Positions 4,606 to 8,313 of a DNA stretch of 8,313 nucleotides are shown piece by piece. A program made the translations under genes and the position numbers. Each line of letters begins with the position of its first letter. Position 1 is the first letter of the stretch. This DNA comes from Pseudomonadota bacterium (GTDB lineage: Bacteria; Desulfobacterota; Desulfobaccia; Desulfobaccales; 0-14-0-80-60-11): NCBI GenBank assembly GCA_018897875.1, contig JAHIKF010000214.1, positions 1-8,313 on the forward strand. The letters run 5' to 3'. The notes below the pieces were generated by a model. That model was not told the DNA's origin and did not search any database. It saw nothing but the letters and a program-made list of their open reading frames with translations.

Positions 4606-5805
4606 ATGATTGCGCATGTGAGCAAATGGGTCCTGCCGGTGAGTGGGCCTCCCATCCGGGATGGGGCGGTGGTGGTGGCCGGCGACCGGATTGCCGCGGT
4701 GGGTCCGGCGGCGGAAGTTTTGGCCGGCTTTACGGGTATGATCTGCGACCACGGCGACGGCGCCATCCTGCCCGGGTTGGTGAACTGCCACGTGCACCTG
4801 GAGTTTTCGGCCCTGGCCGGAAAGGTAGCGCCCCAGGCGCGTTGGGAGGATTGGCTGGAGGCGACCCTGGCGACATATGGGGCGCTGTCTCCAGAAGAGA
4901 TAGAGGCCGGCATCGCCCTGGGCATGGAGGCTTTGTGGCAGAGTGGAGCGGTTCTGGTGGGTGAGGTGACCAACACCGGGGCTTCGTGGCCACACCTGGA
5001 AACCGGTCCGCTGGCGTACCACCTGTTTTATGAGTGCCTGGGGTTCGACCTGGTGGAGACCTTTGACCTGCCGGAGAAATTTCCCTTTTTCGGGCGGCCT
5101 GAGGTTGCGGCCGCAGCATGGGTTTCGGCTGCGGCCCATGCCCCCTATTCCGTGTCCCCCGCCTTGTTCCGGGCTGTGGCGGCGTGGAACACTGCCCGGT
5201 CGGGGCTGCAGACGGTGCACCTGGCCGAATCCCAGGCGGAAATTGACTTTCTGGCGAGAGGCAACGGCTTCTTTGAGGGCTTGCTGAAACGCCGGGGCCG
5301 CTGGGTTCAGGATTTTCAGCCCCCGGGGCCGGGTGCCGCGGCTTATCTCGAAGGCCTGGGATTCCTGGGACCCCGGACCCTTACGGTCCACGGGACCCAG
5401 CTTACTGCGGCGGATTGGGGCCGCCTGGCCGAAACCAAGACCTGGCTGGTGCTGTGCCCTCGGGCCAACCGCTACACCGGCGCCGGGGAACCGCCGGTGC
5501 CGGAGTTGCTGCAGGCCGGGGTGAACCTGGCCCTGGGCACCGACTCCCTGGCGGGCAATTGGGATCTGAACCTCTTCGGGGAGATGCTCTGGCTGCACCG
5601 GAACTTTCCCGCCTATCCCGGTGATTTGTGGCTTCGCCTGGGAACTCTGAACGGCGCCCAAGCCATGGGCCGGGACCGGGAATTCGGCAGTCTGGAACCC
5701 GGCAAGAAAGCTGCCCTGGGGGTCATTCCCCTTAAAGGCGGTCGGAATTTCTGGGGTGAACTATTTACCGCCGGGGCGGCCGGGAAGTGGCGCTGGATAG
5801 GATAA
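4606..5805 (+). CDS. mqnX: Aminodeoxyfutalosine deaminase MqnX (amidohydrolase)
   Basis: MqnX hydrolyses the 6-amino group of aminodeoxyfutalosine to give futalosine and ammonia. The 399-residue protein is a COG0402-type amidohydrolase, like the Nitratiruptor enzyme shown to do this, not the adenosine-deaminase-like type found in Acidothermus. Metal and catalytic motifs are complete: NCHVHLE with H62 and H64, AHAPYSVSP with H178, VHLAES with H205 and E208, TVHGTQ with H262, and GTDSLAGN with D313. The N-terminus WVLPVSGPPIRDGAVVV is the usual small beta-sandwich. ATG 4606 is the only sensible start because an in-frame TGA (4603-4605) directly precedes it. No Shine-Dalgarno is visible; the leader is a heptamer array. 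The cytoplasmic enzyme links MqnE to the nucleosidase step. Other COG0402 deaminases (adenosine, guanine, atrazine type) are less likely given the neighbours. Confidence 0.92.
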   Translation: MIAHVSKWVLPVSGPPIRDGAVVVAGDRIAAVGPAAEVLAGFTGMICDHGDGAILPGLVNCHVHLEFSALAGKVAPQARWEDWLEATLATYGALSPEEIEAGIALGMEALWQSGAVLVGEVTNTGASWPHLETGPLAYHLFYECLGFDLVETFDLPEKFPFFGRPEVAAAAWVSAAAHAPYSVSPALFRAVAAWNTARSGLQTVHLAESQAEIDFLARGNGFFEGLLKRRGRWVQDFQPPGPGAAAYLEGLGFLGPRTLTVHGTQLTAADWGRLAETKTWLVLCPRANRYTGAGEPPVPELLQAGVNLALGTDSLAGNWDLNLFGEMLWLHRNFPAYPGDLWLRLGTLNGAQAMGRDREFGSLEPGKKAALGVIPLKGGRNFWGELFTAGAAGKWRWIG

Positions 5806-5821
5806 TCTTAGAGTTTTCTGA

Positions 5822-5850
5822 CACGAAACGGCGAGCCCCTTTGGTTCGTG
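5822..5850. other. Weak hairpin after mqnX
   Basis: CACGAA (5822-5827) pairs with TTCGTG (5845-5850) across a 17-base loop. No T-run follows. It could be a chance structure or a decayed repeat. Confidence 0.3.
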
Positions 5851-5864
5851 ATTAAGAATACACC

Positions 5865-5893
5865 GTAGGGGCGACCCGGCGGGTCGCCCCTAC
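5865..5893. repeat. Perfect 13-bp palindrome of the GTAGGGGCG type ahead of mqnA
   Basis: GTAGGGGCGACCC-GGC-GGGTCGCCCCTAC has perfect arms. It shares the outer nine bases of each arm with 656-687. It ends eight bases before the A/G-rich Shine-Dalgarno of mqnA and has no T-run, so it is not a terminator on this strand. Confidence 0.85.
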
Positions 5894-5913
5894 CGCAAAA
5901 AAGGGAGACACCC

Positions 5914-6762
5914 ATGATGGCCAAGGCCAGGCTGGGGCGCATTGCCTATCTCAACGTGCTGCCCATCTATTTCGCCCTGGAGCACATTTTTGGCGAAAAC
6001 GGTTTCCACCTGGTGCGGGGCACCCCGGCGGAGCTCAACGCCTTGATGCGCCGGGGCGAGATGGACCTGGGCTCTATTTCCGCCCTGGAGTATGGCCGGG
6101 GTTTTCGAGATTATTTGCTCCTGCCCGACTTGTCCATCAGCGCCAAGGGGGCGGTGGGCAGCGTGCTCCTGTTCAGCCGGGTGCCATTTTACCGGCTGGA
6201 CGGGCGGACCATCCGGGTCAGCGCCGCCTCGGCCAGCGGCGCGGCGCTGGTCAAAGTCCTGATGGCCGAACTCTTTGAGGTGGCCCCCCGGTACCAGCAG
6301 GGTCAACTGGCGGGCGTGCCCCTGGGGGACGTAGCCGCGGTCATGGCCATCGGCGACGAGGCCCTGCGCCTCTCCGCCGCTGGAACCATGCCCTTCGAGC
6401 TGGACCTGGGGCAGGCCTGGCAGGAACTCACCGGGCTGCCCTTTGTGTTCGGGGTCTGGGCGGTGCGCCGGGACTTTGCCGCAGCGCAGCCCGAGATCAC
6501 CGACTCTCTGCACCGGCTGCTGCTCCGGTCCCGGGATTGGGGCCTGGGGTCTTTGGCGGAGTTGAGCCGCATCTCCGCGGCCTGCTTCGGCATGACCCCG
6601 GCCCGGATTCTGGCGTATTTTCGCCAGCTCAACTACTCCCTGGACCCGGAACACGAGGAAGGTCTGGCTACCTTCTTCAATTATTTGTATAACCTGGGGG
6701 AAATGCCGGAAGAACCGCGGTTGGAGTATTTTGGGGGAGAGCAGTTAGCAGTTAGCAATTAG
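5914..6762 (+). CDS. mqnA: Chorismate dehydratase MqnA
   Basis: MqnA removes water from chorismate to form 3-[(1-carboxyvinyl)oxy]benzoate, the first committed step of the pathway. The 282-residue protein has the periplasmic-binding-protein-like fold of the MqnA/MqnD family but no signal peptide, as expected for a cytoplasmic enzyme. Key blocks: GRIAYLNVLPIYFALE (8-23; N14 of YLN matches the Asn proposed as catalytic in homologues), GTPAELNALMRRGEMDLGSI, SALEYGR, GAVGSVLLFSR, VSAASASGAALVKVL, and GLPFVFGVWAVRRD. The YLN-P and SALEY motifs favour MqnA over MqnD. ATG 5914 or ATG 5917 may be used; the Shine-Dalgarno GGGAG (5903-5907) suits both. The C-terminal residues QLAVSN are encoded by a heptamer array that also gives the TAG stop, so the natural end may have been altered. 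Confidence 0.95.
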   Translation: MMAKARLGRIAYLNVLPIYFALEHIFGENGFHLVRGTPAELNALMRRGEMDLGSISALEYGRGFRDYLLLPDLSISAKGAVGSVLLFSRVPFYRLDGRTIRVSAASASGAALVKVLMAELFEVAPRYQQGQLAGVPLGDVAAVMAIGDEALRLSAAGTMPFELDLGQAWQELTGLPFVFGVWAVRRDFAAAQPEITDSLHRLLLRSRDWGLGSLAELSRISAACFGMTPARILAYFRQLNYSLDPEHEEGLATFFNYLYNLGEMPEEPRLEYFGGEQLAVSN

Positions 6763-6776
6763 CGGTTAGCGGTTAG
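6740..6776. repeat. Heptamer array C (5 units) across the mqnA stop codon
   Basis: Units are AGCAGTT, AGCAGTT, AGCAATT, AGCGGTT, AGCGGTT, then AG. The third unit contributes the first base of the mqnA stop codon (TAG 6760-6762). It is the inverted partner of 6984-7020: about 30 of 37 positions match. Confidence 0.8.
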
Positions 6777-6819
6777 TTTTTGTTGGGGTTGAAAAATGCA
6801 CAAATCTCAAGCTTCGATG

Positions 6820-6847
6820 TTTCCCAAGGTAATGATAAGTTGGGAAA
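6820..6847. repeat. Degenerate TTCCCAA/TTGGGAA palindrome
   Basis: TTTCCCAA (6820-6827) pairs with TTGGGAAA (6840-6847) across 12 bases. The core resembles the CGTTCCCAAG palindromes at 3310 and 3448 but has a longer loop. Confidence 0.45.
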
Positions 6848-6870
6848 TGACATGCTTTCAGATCAATCGA

Positions 6871-6899
6871 TAGGGTGGTGGCGCGTGGGACGCACCCTA
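6871..6899. repeat. Hairpin TAGGGT...ACCCTA with GCGT-GGG-ACGC tip
   Basis: TAGGGT (6871-6876) pairs with ACCCTA (6894-6899), and GCGT (6883-6886) with ACGC (6890-6893), leaving a six-base bulge. A similar GTGCGT...ACGCAC followed by CC lies at 3569-3583, so this may be another dispersed family. The rest of the 6763-7037 gap holds no gene. Confidence 0.5.
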
Positions 6900-6983
6900 A
6901 ATAAACCAAGCCTCACCCCTCAAGGGGGAGGGAACAAGTCAGTTTGACTAGCAGCGGTAAGACCTCAATTGGGAAGTTACTGG

Positions 6984-7020
6984 CTAATTGCTAATTGCTA
7001 ACTGCTAAAAGCTAACTGCT
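6984..7020. repeat. Heptamer array D (5 units), inverted relative to array C, just before the UbiD gene
   Basis: Units on the + strand are CTAATTG, CTAATTG, CTAACTG, CTAAAAG, CTAACTG. Read on the - strand they are the AGCNRTN units of array C in the same order of type. It ends where the hairpin that holds the next ribosome-binding site begins. Confidence 0.8.
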
Positions 7021-7034
7021 TCCCCGAAGGGGAA
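7020..7034 (+). promoter_or_regulatory. Ribosome-binding site of the UbiD gene inside a small hairpin
   Basis: TTCCCC-GAA-GGGGAA has six-base arms. The GGGG (7029-7032) is the likely Shine-Dalgarno for ATG 7038, so the fold would hide it in the mRNA. Whether this affects translation is an inference. Confidence 0.5.
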
Positions 7035-7037
7035 AAT

Positions 7038-8313
7038 ATGGGTTATCGGAATTTGCAGGAATTTATCGTTCGGCTGGAGCAGGCCGGGGAGTTGGTGCGC
7101 ATCAAGGAGCCGGTGAGCCCGATGCTTACGATCACCGAAATCACCGACCGGGTCTCCAAGGCCGGCGGCCCGGCCCTGTTGTTCGAAGCGGTGCCGGGCT
7201 TTGAGATGCCGGTGTTGATGAACGCCTTCGGGTCCATGCGGCGCATGTGCCTGGCGTTGGAGGTAGAGTCCCTGGACGACATCGCCCGTGACCTCTTGAG
7301 CTTTATGGAGGCGGAGGCCAACACCCTGATGAAGAAGCTCAAGCTCATTCCCAAGTTGGCCCGCCTGGGAAGGATGTTTCCCAAAGAGGTGTCCAAGGCT
7401 CCGTGCCAGGAGGTTATCCTCCGAGGCGAGGACGCGGACCTGACCAAGATCCCGGTCCTGACCTGTTGGCCGGGGGACGGCGGCCCCTTCATCACCCTGC
7501 CGGTGGTATTCACCCACCACCCGGAGACGAGGAAGCGCAACGTGGGCATGTACCGCCTCCAGGTCTATGACGCCCGGACCACCGGCATGCACTGGCACGC
7601 CCACAAGGGCGGGGCCCAGCATTACCGGATAGCGGAGGCCCGGGGCGAGGCGCTGCCGGTGGCGGTGGCCATCGGGCCCGACCCCGCCGTGACCTATGCG
7701 GCCACCGCCCCGCTGCCGGAAGATATTGATGAGATTCTCTTTGCCGGGTTCCTCCGGGGAGAGCCGGTGGAGATGGTGCCGTGCGTGACCCAGCCCCTGA
7801 GTGTGCCGGCGGCATCCCAGATCGTCCTGGAAGGTTTCGTTGCGCCGGGGGAGAGGCGGGTGGAAGGCCCGTTCGGCGACCACACCGGCTATTACTCCCT
7901 GGCGGATGACTACCCGGTGTTCCACCTCACCGCCATCACCCGGAGGCGGGACCCGATTTATCCGGCAACCATCGTGGGGCGCCCCCCCATGGAAGACTGC
8001 TTCATGGCCAAGGCCACGGAGCGTATCTTCTTCCCCCTGATGCAAAAAACCCTGCCGGAGATGGTGGACATGAACCTGCCGGTGGAGGGGGTCTTTCACA
8101 ACCTGGCCTTTATCTCCATCGACAAACGCTATCCCGGCCATGCCCGCAAGGTGATGAACGCCATCTGGGGCATGGGGCAGATGATGTTCACCAAGATCAT
8201 TATCATCTACGACCGGGACGTGGACGTGCAGGACCTGTCCCAGGTGCTGTGGCGGTTAGGGAACAACGTGGACCCGCGGCGGGACGTGGTGTTCGCCGAT
8301 GGGCCGGTGGATG
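7038..8313 (+). CDS. ubiD: UbiD-family decarboxylase, probable menaquinone (MqnL-type) enzyme, 3' end missing
   Basis: The frame is open from ATG 7038 to the right edge: 425 codons of a family usually about 430-600 residues long. UbiD enzymes use prenylated FMN, made by UbiX, and in this pathway remove the carboxylate from the prenylated 6-naphthoate (MqnL, as in Streptomyces SCO4490). Visible blocks: MGYRNLQEFIVRLEQAGELV at the start, ITDRVSKAGGPALLFE, NVGMYRLQVYD (168-178) with N168 and R173 at the expected cofactor/catalytic site, MHWHAHKGGAQHY (184-196), GEPVEMV (241-247), the acidic pair E272/E276, and EGPFGDHTGYYS (276-287). No UbiX partner, prenyltransferase or MqnD is in view. Context gives the menaquinone role; the sequence alone would also permit another aromatic acid (de)carboxylase. 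Confidence 0.92.
   Translation, partial: MGYRNLQEFIVRLEQAGELVRIKEPVSPMLTITEITDRVSKAGGPALLFEAVPGFEMPVLMNAFGSMRRMCLALEVESLDDIARDLLSFMEAEANTLMKKLKLIPKLARLGRMFPKEVSKAPCQEVILRGEDADLTKIPVLTCWPGDGGPFITLPVVFTHHPETRKRNVGMYRLQVYDARTTGMHWHAHKGGAQHYRIAEARGEALPVAVAIGPDPAVTYAATAPLPEDIDEILFAGFLRGEPVEMVPCVTQPLSVPAASQIVLEGFVAPGERRVEGPFGDHTGYYSLADDYPVFHLTAITRRRDPIYPATIVGRPPMEDCFMAKATERIFFPLMQKTLPEMVDMNLPVEGVFHNLAFISIDKRYPGHARKVMNAIWGMGQMMFTKIIIIYDRDVDVQDLSQVLWRLGNNVDPRRDVVFADGPVD

Noticed and set aside
4588..5661. Long - strand frame opposite mqnX
   Set aside because: Shadow of the GC-rich mqnX codons; low-complexity translation without domains.
7005..8141. Long - strand frame opposite the UbiD gene (378 codons)
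   Set aside because: The + strand frame carries the full set of UbiD motifs; the - strand translation is His/Gly/Arg-rich and matches nothing recognisable.

Overview
All genes in this window lie on the + strand. The sequence is GC-rich. Six of the seven genes form a cluster for menaquinone (vitamin K2) synthesis by the futalosine pathway. Gene content, base composition and the many intergenic palindromes suggest a Desulfobacterota/deltaproteobacterial anaerobe, perhaps of the Desulfobacca or Syntrophobacter type. That assignment is an inference and is not proven by the sequence.

Layout: a TetR-family regulator cut by the left edge (1-644); a hairpin and a near-perfect 18-bp TetR-type operator (717-734); mqnE, aminofutalosine synthase (749-1843); a C/G-rich palindromic repeat; mqnC, cyclic dehypoxanthinyl futalosine synthase (2093-3142); 489 bases without a gene, packed with small palindromes and one direct duplication (3143-3631); an unusual MTA-phosphorylase-family protein (3632-4498); mqnX, aminodeoxyfutalosine deaminase (4606-5805); mqnA, chorismate dehydratase (5914-6762); a 275-base gap bounded by inverted heptamer arrays; and a UbiD-family decarboxylase that runs off the right edge (7038 onward).

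How the genes fit together: MqnA converts chorismate to 3-[(1-carboxyvinyl)oxy]benzoate. MqnE joins this to the adenosyl part of SAM to give aminofutalosine. MqnX deaminates it to futalosine. A nucleosidase must then release hypoxanthine to give dehypoxanthinyl futalosine, which MqnC cyclises. After MqnD (not in the window) and prenylation, a UbiD-type enzyme removes the carboxylate. No ordinary MqnB is present, but the MTAP-family gene sits exactly where one would be expected. It has lost most of the usual phosphate-binding and adenine-binding residues of MTAP, so it is the best candidate here for an undescribed futalosine-cleaving enzyme.

A second theme is repeats. Heptamer arrays (AGCNRTN type) lie at four gene borders; two of them encode the last residues of mqnC and mqnA, and one takes the place of the ribosome-binding region of mqnX. 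Several palindrome families fill the gaps between genes.
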